Source of the DNA: G963667675 sp964291545
Lineage (GTDB): Bacteria; Chloroflexota; Dehalococcoidia; Lucifugimonadales; UBA3495
Reading direction: 5' to 3'
DNA length: 64,000 nt
NCBI GenBank assembly: GCA_964291545.2
Contig: OZ219860.1
Coordinates: 1 to 64,000, forward strand
Shown: one piece after another, positions 34,813-43,300 of the stretch
Position numbering within the stretch: position 1 is the first letter of the stretch
Layout of the letters: every line of letters starts with the position of its first letter
Made by a program: the position numbers and the translations under genes
Notes under the pieces: generated by a model
What the model was told of the DNA's origin: nothing
Seen by the model: the letters and a program-made list of their open reading frames with translations, nothing else
Databases searched by the model: none

Positions 34813-36288
34813 CTAGCCCAGGAAGCGCCGCAGACGGGCGGCCTCCTCCACGTACTGGACGACGTTGACCTCCGTCCGGTCTTTGGATATGCCGGCCCAT
34901 ACGGCGGTGGTAAGCCCCTCGTGGACCCGGTCGATTTCCCCGGCGAACCGGGCCAACAGACTCGGGTAGGGGTCCCCCAATAGTTCCTTCACCAGACGCT
35001 CGTTGGCGAACTGCAGGGCGGAGCGGAGATCGTCGTCCAGGCTGGGGTAGGCCTGCCGCACGAAATCCAGGTCGGCCTCGGAAAGAGAGGCCAGCCCCAG
35101 GAGTTCCGGCGGTACACCGATGGAGTACAGGGAAGCGGCGAAGCCGATGGCTCTGGGCAGGGTGACCTCGCCCACGCCGTCCAAGGAGCGTCCGTAGCCG
35201 AACAGGCCCACGTGCATCCTGCGCTCCCGCCGCCTGGGGACGTGGGCCGAGACGGTCCTGACCACGCCGGCCAGGCGTTGGACCTGGGCCTGGTATTCGG
35301 CGGTGCTCTTGTCTATCACATTGCGGGCCGCGGCCGGGTCGACGGGTATGGGCTCCCCGCGCTGGTGTTCCCGGATCTGGGCGATGCCGGCTCGCACCGT
35401 TTCCTCGTCGTAGTCGTACTTGAAGGCGGACTGGACGGTGAATGTCCAGGCACTGGGGTACTCGACCAGCGCCCGCCGGACGTTGAGGGGGTTCAGGTGG
35501 CCCCTGAAAGGCGCAGACCCGGCGCCGATGATGGGGAACATGGACAGGCCCAGTTTCGCTTCCAAAGCGTGCAGCTTGAGCAGGGCCTGCTTCAAGATTA
35601 GCTCGGCGGCTACCACGCCGTAATTGAGGGCCGGGTCGCTCCGGGCCAGGAACACCCGCTGGAACGGCAGGCCCCGGTCCTGCACGTAGCCCTCGACAAT
35701 GTCATCGCAGCGGAGCAGGCTCCTCATGTCCTCTATCAGGGGAATAACCCGGACTCGCTTGGGGAAGAACTCGCCAACCCAGTCCTTGACTGACCTGTCG
35801 TCCAGCAGGGCCTGGTCTTCCTGGCCGACCACCACCTTCCGGTAGTAGGCCTCTATAAGGGAGACCTCTTCAGTCGAGGTCGTGAGGGGAAGGATTACCT
35901 CTTGCAAGGGCGGGACCGTATCCATGCCGTAGAAGCCCTGGGCCGTGTCCCAGGCGGAGGGCAGGCTATGGAGCGTCTCCACGGTGGACTTCCGCATGTC
36001 GCTTTCCGCCCGCGGATTGGCCACGCGCAGGGTGACGGCCACGTCGCGCCCCAGGTGAAATTCGTCCTGGAAGACCTGGGGATAGCCGGTGAGAAGCTTG
36101 CGCACCACCTGGGTGTCCGCTTCCTTGCCTTCGGAGTCCCACATCTGCTCGTCGCAGCCCAGGCCGAACACGTAGACGGCCTCGGCAACTTCTCCGTCGC
36201 CCTTGACCACTCCCGCCTCGTCGGAGAAAGGGGCCGGTGCGGCGTTGTCCGGGTGCTGGGTGCTCATCGCCCTGGGGACTAGGGGCAC
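34813..36288 (-). CDS. ppcA: phosphoenolpyruvate carboxylase, archaeal type
   Basis: Carboxylates PEP with bicarbonate to oxaloacetate to refill the TCA cycle. The 491-residue product has the archaeal-type hallmark MSTQHPDN (residues 8-15), VFGLGCDEQMWDSEGKEADT, LFPIIGAGSAPFRGHL-like FPIIGAGSAPFRGHLNP, and ESYPSAWTFTVQSAFKYD-like motifs; it is about half the size of the usual bacterial PEPC. GTG 36288 is preferred because it reproduces the five to eight residues that precede the TQHPDN motif in homologues and has GAGGT upstream. An ATG at 36267 is the alternative. Confidence 0.93.
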   Translation of the reverse strand: MPLVPRAMSTQHPDNAAPAPFSDEAGVVKGDGEVAEAVYVFGLGCDEQMWDSEGKEADTQVVRKLLTGYPQVFQDEFHLGRDVAVTLRVANPRAESDMRKSTVETLHSLPSAWDTAQGFYGMDTVPPLQEVILPLTTSTEEVSLIEAYYRKVVVGQEDQALLDDRSVKDWVGEFFPKRVRVIPLIEDMRSLLRCDDIVEGYVQDRGLPFQRVFLARSDPALNYGVVAAELILKQALLKLHALEAKLGLSMFPIIGAGSAPFRGHLNPLNVRRALVEYPSAWTFTVQSAFKYDYDEETVRAGIAQIREHQRGEPIPVDPAAARNVIDKSTAEYQAQVQRLAGVVRTVSAHVPRRRERRMHVGLFGYGRSLDGVGEVTLPRAIGFAASLYSIGVPPELLGLASLSEADLDFVRQAYPSLDDDLRSALQFANERLVKELLGDPYPSLLARFAGEIDRVHEGLTTAVWAGISKDRTEVNVVQYVEEAARLRRFLG

Positions 36289-36373
36289 GGTGTACCTCGC
36301 ACGCTTGGAAGTGGGAAGACCAGGGACCGTCGCTGGGGCGAGAATGCCCTGGGATGTAGCGAGCCGGGCTGAG

Positions 36374-37078
36374 CTAGTACCAGAGACCGTCGGGGGGTAT
36401 CTCCACCATGCGGTCCACGTAGATGCTGGGCACGTGGATCTCGTCGGGGTCCAGCTCTCCAGGCTCTACCACGGGGTTCTCCAGTTCAACTATGGTAGTC
36501 TTGGCCGCCATGGCCATGACCGGGTTGAAGCTGCGGCCGGCCAGGCGGAATTGCAAGTTGCCCAACCGGTCGCCCTTCCAGGCCCGGACGAAAGCGTAAT
36601 CGGCATGCAGGGGGTATTCCAGCACGTAAGTCCGCCCGTTGATTTCCCGGTGCTCCTTGCCCTCTGCCAACTCCGTCCCCACGCTGGCCGGCGTGTAGAA
36701 GGCTCCGATGCCGTGGGCGGCGGCGCGGACGCGCTCGGCCAACGTGCCCTGGGGCATGAGTTCGGCGTCTATCTTGCCGGCGGCGTACAGGCGGTAGAAC
36801 GCAGTCACCTGCGACGGATGGGTGGGAGCGCTGAAACAGCAGTGGACTTTTTTGACCTGGCCCGCCTTTATCACCGTGCCCACGTCCACCCCCTCGTCCT
36901 CGTCCAGCCCGCCGTGGTCGTTGGTGATGGCAACCAGGTCCTTGGCCCCCTGCTGGGTCAGGGCGAAAATCAGGTTGCGGGGAATCCCCACGTAGCCGAA
37001 CCCGGGGAACATGATGGTCGAGCCGTTGGGTATGTCGGCCACCGCTTCCAGGAACGTGGAGAAGAGTTTGTTCTTCAT
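36374..37078 (-). CDS. CoA-transferase alpha-type subunit, copy 1
   Basis: 234-residue family I CoA-transferase subunit A (SCOT/GctA-like): FLEAVADIPNGSTIMFPGFG at the N-terminus holds the GxG-type CoA loop, followed by LMPQGTLAERVRAAAHGIGAFYTPASVGTELAEG, the conserved centre of the alpha subunit. The catalytic Glu of such enzymes resides in the beta subunit, which is not present nearby. ATG 37078 is chosen by match to the paralogue's MKNK start; a TTG at 37108 is weaker. It is about 80% identical by eye to the next gene, from a recent tandem duplication. Confidence 0.85.
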   Translation of the reverse strand: MKNKLFSTFLEAVADIPNGSTIMFPGFGYVGIPRNLIFALTQQGAKDLVAITNDHGGLDEDEGVDVGTVIKAGQVKKVHCCFSAPTHPSQVTAFYRLYAAGKIDAELMPQGTLAERVRAAAHGIGAFYTPASVGTELAEGKEHREINGRTYVLEYPLHADYAFVRAWKGDRLGNLQFRLAGRSFNPVMAMAAKTTIVELENPVVEPGELDPDEIHVPSIYVDRMVEIPPDGLWY

Positions 37079-37193
37079 CTCCCTGTCTGCCTTGAGACGG
37101 ATATCCAATACATACTAACTTACACTCGAGGAGGGAATCCACTTGGTTGCGGGAAGGGGAATCGGGGACCGCGGAGAGCGTATCTGGGAAGGC

Positions 37194-37892
37194 CTACTCC
37201 CAAATCCCGTCGGCGGGTATTTCCACCATGCGGTCAACGTAGATGCTGGGCACGTGGATCTGGTCCGGGTCCAGCTCGCCGGGTTCCACCACCGGATTCT
37301 CCAGTTCGACGATGGTGGTCTTGGCCGCCATGGCCATCACCGGGTTGAAGCTGCGCCCCGCCAGCCGGAACTGCAGGTTTCCGAGCTTGTCCGCCTTCCA
37401 GGCCCGGACGAAGGCGTAATCGGCGTGCAATGGATATTCCAAAACAAAGGTCTTGCCGTTTATCTCCCGGTGCTCCTTCCCCTCGGCCAGTTCGGTCCCC
37501 ACGCTGGCGGGAGTGTAGAAGCCGCCGATGCCCGAGGCCGCCGCCCGGATGCGTTCCGCCAACGTCCCTTGCGGCATGAGCTCGGCCTCTATCTTGCCGG
37601 CATCGTAGAGCTCGTAGAAGGGGGTCACCTGCGACGGATGGGTGGGAGCGCTGAAGGCGCAGTAGACCTTCCTCACCTGGCCGGTTTCGATCACAGTGCC
37701 CACGTCCACCAACTCGTCCAACACGCCGTGGCCGTTGCTGATCGCGACCAGGTCCTTGGCCCCCTGCTGGCTGAGGGCCAGGATCAGGTTGCGGGGAACT
37801 CCCACGTTGCCGAATCCGGGGAACATGATGGCGGACCCGTCGGGTATGTCGGCCACCGCTTCCAGGAAGGTGGAGAACATCTTGTTTTTCAT
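37194..37892 (-). CDS. CoA-transferase alpha-type subunit, copy 2
   Basis: 232 residues, same family and layout as the copy at 36374-37078 (MKNKMFSTFLEAVADIPDG, FPGFGNVGVPRNLIL, LMPQGTLAERIRAAASGIGG, FRLAGRSFNPVMAMAAKTTI). Family I CoA-transferases move CoA between acyl groups using an alpha and a beta chain. Two alpha-like genes with no beta could form a heteromer with a distant partner or have diverged substrates. The order on the minus strand is this copy first, with 115 bases before copy 1. Confidence 0.85.
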   Translation of the reverse strand: MKNKMFSTFLEAVADIPDGSAIMFPGFGNVGVPRNLILALSQQGAKDLVAISNGHGVLDELVDVGTVIETGQVRKVYCAFSAPTHPSQVTPFYELYDAGKIEAELMPQGTLAERIRAAASGIGGFYTPASVGTELAEGKEHREINGKTFVLEYPLHADYAFVRAWKADKLGNLQFRLAGRSFNPVMAMAAKTTIVELENPVVEPGELDPDQIHVPSIYVDRMVEIPADGIWE

Positions 37893-38140
37893 CGCAAGGC
37901 AGGCCTCAGGAAAAATGTCCGGTACATACTAACGCAGACATGCGCGGGAATCCACCGGTTGGCGGCTGACATGCCCGCCCGCCATCCACCCGGAATACAG
38001 GGAAGGCAGCAGCCCTCGAAGCAGCGTGTGCTGCCTTGACAACCGGGACTGTCGGCTAGAAGAATTCAGGGAAGCAATCCGGGGAGCCGGCTCCGGCCGG
38101 GGAACGTCGGACGGGCCGGGACAAGGAGGCAGCAGCAGCG

Positions 38141-38755
38141 ATGACGCTGGAACGGGCTACGTATTCCGTTACCGAGTCCGATTTGGAATTCATGCCGCTG
38201 GACAAGGAAGAACTGCCCGAGGAATTCCAGGGACATCACCTGGTCCGCCAGGGAGAGGTGGACAACCAGGCCCTGGCGGAGAACGGCTTCGGCCACAACA
38301 CCGCGGAGAGATTTCTAAAGGCCGGACGGGTCACCGGCTTCATCAAGGAGTTCGGGCTCCGGTCGCCGGAGCACGACCCGGAAGGATTCAATTTTGTGGC
38401 AGCCAGCGTGGCCCACCTGTTCGACACGCCGACTTCAGTTACCGGCTGGATGCACGACATCTTCCTGAAGGACTTCGAAGACCACGTTGGTGAAGAGGTG
38501 GACGAGGGCCGCCGCCTGATATCCGCCGACCGCCTGCACCCCACGGGCTTCTTCGATGAGGCCGTTGGCCTGCGGGTTGTTCAAGAAGGCCCGTCAGGGC
38601 CGGTCTCCTCGACGGTCATCGACTTCAGGGTCGGACGCATCCTAGGCGTGGCCTACGTCGGCACCCTCGGAGACCATCAGCGGCTGGACCTGGCCGCGCA
38701 GGTAGGCATCGCGCTGGAGAAACGAATAGTCAGGGTGGTGTTGGGGGACAGATGA
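38141..38755 (+). CDS. hypothetical protein
   Basis: No family recognised. 204 residues, soluble, acidic first half (MTLERATYSVTESDLEFM ... GEVDNQALAENGFG). A mid-portion (DTPTSVTGWMHDIFLKDFED) and the C-terminal beta-rich part (STVIDFRVGRILGVAYVGTL) look like a single folded domain. Upstream AAGGAGG lies at good distance from ATG 38141, so it is surely a translated gene. Its regular alternation of hydrophobic residues in the C-terminus suggests a beta-sandwich or lipocalin-like fold, which is a guess. Confidence 0.6.
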   Translation: MTLERATYSVTESDLEFMPLDKEELPEEFQGHHLVRQGEVDNQALAENGFGHNTAERFLKAGRVTGFIKEFGLRSPEHDPEGFNFVAASVAHLFDTPTSVTGWMHDIFLKDFEDHVGEEVDEGRRLISADRLHPTGFFDEAVGLRVVQEGPSGPVSSTVIDFRVGRILGVAYVGTLGDHQRLDLAAQVGIALEKRIVRVVLGDR

Positions 38756-38785
38756 GCGCGGGGGAAGGGCCCGAAGCAGGATGAC

Positions 38786-38822
38786 GGCCGTTCATGGCGA
38801 ACTTGTGGCGCCACGAACGGCT
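38786..38822. terminator. possible terminator between convergent genes
   Basis: GCCGTTC (38787-38793) pairs with GAACGGC (38815-38821), loop of 21 bases, between the convergent hypothetical gene and the second SelW-like gene. No proper U run. Confidence 0.3.
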
Positions 38823-38858
38823 TGATTAGTTTCCTGGTGGAAGTAAGTTGAGACCCGG

Positions 38859-39194
38859 CTAGTCGTCGGCCGAAGCGGGCTCCGGGGCCGGGGCCTCTAC
38901 CCTCGGTCCGCCCGGCGTGCTGTATCCAGGCTCAGATTCGCCAATCTTGGCCCGGACGTGGCGGACCATCGCGTGGACCCTGGGCAGCGTTGGATATTCG
39001 CCTCCCTCGGCCGCCCGGTCGTAAATCCTTTCACCGTCTGCGAAGACTTCCAGGATTCCCTGTCCTCGCGGCGAAAGCGTGACCGCGGCGTCGGGGCCGA
39101 AGTGCCTGAAAAACTCATTCGCCAACCACGTGGCGGTTCCCAAATACTGTCAAGATACGCAGTAGGTGATCTCTATCTGGACTTTGCCTTCCAT
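38859..39194 (-). CDS. second Rdx/SelW-like selenoprotein with in-frame UGA (Sec15)
   Basis: 111 residues if the TGA at 39152-39150 (minus strand) is selenocysteine. The N-terminus reads KVQIEITYC-V-S-U-QYLG, with Cys12 and Sec15 forming CxxU, then TATWLANEFF and GILEVFADGERIYD, matching the first SelW-like protein at 17917. A Pro/Glu/Ala tail follows. Start ATG 39194 has GGAGGT seven bases upstream (39201-39206) and its own promoter. Ordinary TGA stops elsewhere rule out a general code change. The SECIS candidate is weaker: CGCC/GGCG with loop ACGTGGTT just 3' of the UGA. The two genes share TGG TTG GCG in the same place. Confidence 0.83.
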
Positions 39195-39236
39195 AGCAGG
39201 ACCTCCCAATGGGTTGTCTCAGGAGTGATTGCCGCC

Positions 39237-39266
39237 AGTATAGGGGACGTTGGCCCAGGCCCGCAA
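39237..39266 (-). promoter_or_regulatory. promoter of the second SelW-like gene
   Basis: On the minus strand TTGCGG (39266-39261) and TATACT (39242-39237), spacing 18, about 42 bases before ATG 39194. The -10 is the same TATACT as for the first SelW-like gene. Confidence 0.5.
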
Positions 39267-39275
39267 CACGAGGCC

Positions 39276-40808
39276 CTAAGGCCCATCCAACCCCGCTACC
39301 CGGTACACCAAATCCATGTCCAGGCTGCCCCTGACCCAGTCGGCCAGCTTGTCGTACTCCCGGTCCCAGGCCACGTCCTCGGCTGCCAGGGAAAGGCTAA
39401 CTCCCTTGCGGCGGGCCAGGGCCTGCAGCATCGCCCGGCGCAGCCCGGCGTTGTGGAACAGGCCGTGTATGTAGGTCCCCAGCACCCAGCCTGAGGCGTC
39501 CACTGCCCCGTCGAAGCCGGTTGCCTCGTCCACGGGGACGTCCGACCGGTCTTCGATACGGAAGGGCGGATTGGCCCCCTGGCCGTGAGTCCGGCCCATG
39601 TGAATCTCATACCCCTGGACCGGCAGTCCCTGGGCTTCGGACAGGAGGCCCGGCGCCGGCATCACGCTGCCAACAATTCTGTGTGTCTCCTTGGTCGGGG
39701 CAAAGACGGTCGATGAAGGCAACAGGCCCAGTCCCTTGCATTCTGACCGTGAGGACTCCACGTTGTGGGGATCGGATATCCCGGTCCCCAGCATCTGGTA
39801 CCCGCCGCATATGCCGATAACCGCCGCACCGTTGCCGTGGGCCTCCTGCACCGCGCCGGGAATGCCATGCTCCTCCATCCAGCAGAAATCGGGAATCGTC
39901 GTCTTGGTTCCAGGCAGGATGACCAGGTCCGGGCGGCCCAGTTGACTGGGAGAAGCTACGTAGCGCAGCGACACGCCGTTTTCCCGCGCCAGGGGATCGA
40001 AGTCGTCGAAGTTGGAGATGTGCGGCAGGTACACCACGGCGATGTCCAGCAGCGACTCGCCGGAAGCGAGGGCAGCGTATTCCAGCGGCACCGAGTCCTC
40101 CTCCGGAATGTGGATGTCGCGAAAGTACGGCACCACCCCGGCCACCGGCGACCCGGTGCGCTGCTCCAGCCAGGTCAGCCCGTCGGCCAGCAGCGCCGGG
40201 TCTCCCCGGAACTTGTTGATGATGAAGCCCTTCACCAGGGCCCGCTCGTCGGGCTCCAGCAGCTCCATGGTGCCGACCAGCGAGGCGAAGACGCCGCCCC
40301 GGTCGATGTCTCCGCACAGTAGCACCGGGGCGTTGGCGTAGCGGGCCACGGCCATGTTGACGATCTCAGTGGCTTTGAGGTTAATCTCTGCGGGGCTGCC
40401 GGCCCCCTCTATCACCACCACGTCGAAGTCCTGTCGCAGGCTGTCCAGGGACTGGCGCACTATCTGCCAGAGCCGGGGCTTGATGCGGTCGAAGTACCCC
40501 CTGGCGCCGGTCGATCCCTGGGGCCGGCCCAGCAGCACCACTTGGGACGTGTGGTCGGCCTCGGGTTTCAGCAATATGGGGTTCATCTCCACCCGTGGCT
40601 CCACCCCTGCGGCCTGGGCTTGCGCTGCCTGGGCGCGGCCAATCTCGCCGCCGTCGGCGGTGACGTAGGAGTTGTTTGACATATTCTGGGCCTTGAAGGG
40701 CGCAACCCTGAACCCGTCCTGGCGCAGGATCCGGCAGAGGGCCGATACCATCACGCTCTTTCCAACGTGAGAGGCGGTGCCCTGGACCATCAGGAGCTTG
40801 CTGGTCAC
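39276..40808 (-). CDS. cobQ: cobyric acid synthase
   Basis: Amidates adenosylcobyrinic acid a,c-diamide at four side chains in cobalamin synthesis, using glutamine and ATP. 510 residues from GTG 40808: an N-terminal dethiobiotin-synthetase-like ATPase (VQGTASHVGKSVMVSALCR, then FKAQNMSNNSYVT) and a C-terminal glutaminase with nucleophile motif IGICGGYQMLGTGI and His in IHGLF. The GTG overlaps the stop of the phosphatase by one base (TAGTG), so translation is probably coupled. Frames extending further upstream have no similarity. Confidence 0.95.
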   Translation of the reverse strand: MTSKLLMVQGTASHVGKSVMVSALCRILRQDGFRVAPFKAQNMSNNSYVTADGGEIGRAQAAQAQAAGVEPRVEMNPILLKPEADHTSQVVLLGRPQGSTGARGYFDRIKPRLWQIVRQSLDSLRQDFDVVVIEGAGSPAEINLKATEIVNMAVARYANAPVLLCGDIDRGGVFASLVGTMELLEPDERALVKGFIINKFRGDPALLADGLTWLEQRTGSPVAGVVPYFRDIHIPEEDSVPLEYAALASGESLLDIAVVYLPHISNFDDFDPLARENGVSLRYVASPSQLGRPDLVILPGTKTTIPDFCWMEEHGIPGAVQEAHGNGAAVIGICGGYQMLGTGISDPHNVESSRSECKGLGLLPSSTVFAPTKETHRIVGSVMPAPGLLSEAQGLPVQGYEIHMGRTHGQGANPPFRIEDRSDVPVDEATGFDGAVDASGWVLGTYIHGLFHNAGLRRAMLQALARRKGVSLSLAAEDVAWDREYDKLADWVRGSLDMDLVYRVAGLDGP

Positions 40809-41422
40809 TAGACCTGGCCGTCCAGGTGCGACGTGTCGTTGTGCAGGCGCAGTACCGCGTTGTCGGGATAGATGTCCACCACCGACAGGCTGCAATTGGA
40901 GAAATAGAACCGCCAATTGGCCTCTAGCGGCAGTTCCATCAGGGCCACGAACATCGCCCGTACAGAGCCTCCGTGTCCTACTATCAGCACGTTTTCGCCG
41001 GCATGGCGCAGCCGGACGTCGCTCACGAAAGAGGCGACGCGGGCGTTGGTCTCGCGGGTGCTTTCTCCTCCGGTGGGAGCGAAGTCCAGGTCCTTTACCA
41101 GTGACGCCGCGAATTGCTCCGGGTGCCGTCGTTCGGTTTCCTCAACGGTCAGGCCCTCGAACACCCCTTGGTGGCACTCCCGGAGTTGGGGAGTGGTGTG
41201 CAGTGGGACGTTCCTTCCCTTGAGAGCCTCTCGTGCGGTGCCGGCACAACGCTCCAGGTCGCTGGAGTATGCGACGTCGATAGGGAACCTGGACAACCGC
41301 TGGGCCAGCATGCGGGACTGCCGCACCCCGGTCTCAGACAGCGGGACGTCGGTATGGCCCTGGATGCGGTTGCCAGCGTTCCACTCGGTTTCCCCGTGGC
41401 GAACTATCAACCAACGGCCCAT
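40808..41422 (-). CDS. histidine phosphatase family protein, possible alpha-ribazole phosphatase
   Basis: 204 residues. WLIVRHGETEWN holds the RHG motif with the phospho-His, and ENVLIVGHGGSVRAMF the second His; both are typical of phosphoglycerate-mutase-like phosphatases. LRECHQGVFEGLT and PTGGEST complete the pattern. Its one-base overlap with cobQ suggests a role in cobalamin nucleotide-loop assembly (CobC, alpha-ribazole-5'-phosphate phosphatase), which is inference from position. Start ATG 41422. Other 2,3-PGM-like duties are possible. Confidence 0.85.
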   Translation of the reverse strand: MGRWLIVRHGETEWNAGNRIQGHTDVPLSETGVRQSRMLAQRLSRFPIDVAYSSDLERCAGTAREALKGRNVPLHTTPQLRECHQGVFEGLTVEETERRHPEQFAASLVKDLDFAPTGGESTRETNARVASFVSDVRLRHAGENVLIVGHGGSVRAMFVALMELPLEANWRFYFSNCSLSVVDIYPDNAVLRLHNDTSHLDGQV

Positions 41423-41617
41423 TCAGTCCAATGCCTCATCCATCTGGCGCCTTGTGAATGGGCGCCCGGCTGCTTCCGGCCCCATTCTAGCAGAGCCTGC
41501 GCATTTCCCGGTCGTCGTCGATGCAAGACCGGGGCCCGGACGACCGGGGTCGATTGTCCACTGTCCTACTAATTTCACGCCTAAAAGGCCAAATTTCAAA
41601 ATTGGGCATACAAGATA

Positions 41618-41646
41618 TTGACAGGGTGGTGTATGGTTTATACAAT
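41618..41646 (+). promoter_or_regulatory. strong promoter of the DUF5679 gene
   Basis: Consensus TTGACA (41618-41623) and TACAAT (41641-41646) with a 17-base spacer, 28 bases before ATG 41675. The best match to the sigma70 consensus in this part of the window. Confidence 0.75.
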
Positions 41647-41674
41647 ATATCGACCTTCAAAGGTGAGGTGTGTG

Positions 41675-41818
41675 ATGGAAGCCTACTGCGTCAAATGCCG
41701 AAGCAAGACCCAGATCAAGAATGCCCAGGGGATTACCATGAAGAATGGCAAGCCCGCCACCCAGGGGGTTTGTCCCGTCTGCGGCACCAAGGTCTTCCGC
41801 ATCGGCGCTACTCCCTAA
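41675..41818 (+). CDS. DUF5679 zinc-ribbon protein
   Basis: A 47-residue protein with MEAYCVKCRSKTQIKNAQ and GVCPVCGTKVFRIG; the two CxxC pairs would bind zinc. DUF5679 proteins are common in Chloroflexota and other lineages; function unknown, though the domain often sits with DNA or rRNA processing. ATG 41675 has AGGTGAGG upstream, and a near-consensus promoter precedes it, which implies high expression. The family's usual length is matched exactly. Confidence 0.85.
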   Translation: MEAYCVKCRSKTQIKNAQGITMKNGKPATQGVCPVCGTKVFRIGATP

Positions 41819-42168
41819 CTTCCCCAATCCGGTGGCGAGTTAACCCATACAGAGCGGACTTGGGTTAAGTCGCTAGTCCCGCGAGGTGCGCCGGCGGAAG
41901 CGAGGTATTCTCCCTTGGAGTTGCCTGGGGCTTGTGTTGGTAGGTTTGGCGGAGTGCTCCGCCGGTGCGCCGAATCGTACCCAGTCCGACTTCTTAGACA
42001 CTGCCGGTTGACCCCTGCACGGAGGTTGACCGGTTCTTGTTGTCCGTTCTATCTCGACTCCGGTTGCCTGACGTTAGGCTGCGGCGATAGAATGCGCCGC
42101 CTGGCCCCGCATGTGCGCCGTACCCGTCGCGTCTTGGCAGATCTGATGCTTCACGATAGGGAAGTCCC
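41819..42168. other. intergenic region with two inverted repeats
   Basis: 350 bases with no convincing gene. TTAACCCA (41840-41847) pairs with TGGGTTAA (41861-41868), 13-base loop, near the end of the DUF5679 gene and may end its transcript. GGCGGAG (41948-41954) pairs with CTCCGCC (41957-41963). A promoter for the next gene lies at 42064-42093. Confidence 0.45.
42064..42093 (+). promoter_or_regulatory. promoter of the aminotransferase gene
   Basis: TTGCCT at 42064-42069 and TAGAAT at 42088-42093, spacing 18, 76 bases before ATG 42169. Confidence 0.45.
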
Positions 42169-43086
42169 ATGACTCCATCGGAGAACGTCGTATTCTTCAA
42201 TGGCCGGCTGCTCCCCGAAAGCCAGGTAGGAATACCAATCCGGGATGCGGGGTTCATCCACGGCGATGCCGCCTTCGACGCTACCCGCACCTTCAACGGC
42301 GCTCCCTTCAGGCTCCGGGAACACGTTCACCGGTTATACGACTCCCTGCGCTATCTCAGGATCGATCCTGGCATGGCCGAAGATGAGATGGAGAAGTGGT
42401 CCCTGGAGGTGGTCAACCACAACTACCCCCTGCTGCCGGAAAACCAGGACATGTGGGTGATGCAGCGCATCAGCCGCGGCGTCGAGCCATCCCTGCCGGG
42501 AGAGACTGCAACCCCGACGGTGCTGATTGAGAGCCACGCCATCCCCTTCGCCAAGCGGGCCAAGCTGTACCGCGACGGTATCCGGGTAATCACCCCTTCA
42601 GTGCCCAGGGTGCCGCCCAGGTTCATGAGCCCCAGGGCCAAGACCCACAACTACCTGAACATGGTGCTGGGCGAGTTGGAAGCCCAGGCCGCCGACCCGG
42701 AGTCGTGGGCCGTGCTCCTGGACGAATTCGGGAACCTGTCCGAAGGACGGGGCTCCAATATTTTCCTGGTCAAGGACGGAGTGGTGTCCACCCCGCAGGC
42801 CCAATTCGTGCTGGCTGGAATCACGCGGGCCGTGGTGTTGGAACTGGCCGAGGGACTTGGTCTGTCCGCCCAAGAGAAAGATGTGGACTTGTTCGACGCA
42901 TATGTTGCCGACGAGGCGTTTCTTACCTCCACCAGCCTCTGTATTTGCCCCGTGTCCTCGATAAACGGGGCGGTCATTGGAGGAGGACGCACCCCCGGCC
43001 CCGTGACCCAAAGACTGATTTCCGCCTTTAGCGACCTGGTGGGAATGGACTACGCAGCCCAATACCTGCGCCACCTTCCCGGTTAG
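42169..43086 (+). CDS. class IV aminotransferase (branched-chain type)
   Basis: PLP enzyme of fold type IV, 305 residues. FFNGRLLPESQVGIPIRDAGFIHGDAAFDATRTF is the N-terminal family signature; the PLP lysine lies in SPRAKTHNYLNM, and GNLSEGRGSNIFLVKDGV is the cofactor-phosphate and conserved NIF motif. Likely transaminates branched-chain amino acids (IlvE) or D-amino acids/4-amino-4-deoxychorismate relatives; the family does not let these be separated by eye. A weak ribosome site (GGGAAG) precedes ATG 42169. Not in an operon with other ilv genes. Confidence 0.88.
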   Translation: MTPSENVVFFNGRLLPESQVGIPIRDAGFIHGDAAFDATRTFNGAPFRLREHVHRLYDSLRYLRIDPGMAEDEMEKWSLEVVNHNYPLLPENQDMWVMQRISRGVEPSLPGETATPTVLIESHAIPFAKRAKLYRDGIRVITPSVPRVPPRFMSPRAKTHNYLNMVLGELEAQAADPESWAVLLDEFGNLSEGRGSNIFLVKDGVVSTPQAQFVLAGITRAVVLELAEGLGLSAQEKDVDLFDAYVADEAFLTSTSLCICPVSSINGAVIGGGRTPGPVTQRLISAFSDLVGMDYAAQYLRHLPG

Positions 43087-43300
43087 GCCGCGGCGCCTCT
43101 TGCCGGGGCCATTTGGATAGTCGATGCACCGTCCGCAGTAGTCGCATTGTGAAACCGCCAAACCGTGAAGGCTTCCGCTTGTGGGCCTATGGCGCCGGTG
43201 CTACACTAGAAGCCAATGAGCCGGGCCCGGGCGCCGGAAAGCGCCAAAAGAGTCCGGCGCCGCAGATATTCAGACAGCCCCCACCGGAACGTGCCCCAAA

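Noticed and set aside
41423..41674. Cobalamin riboswitch upstream of the phosphatase-cobQ pair
   Set aside because: No B12-box-like sequence was found on the minus strand.
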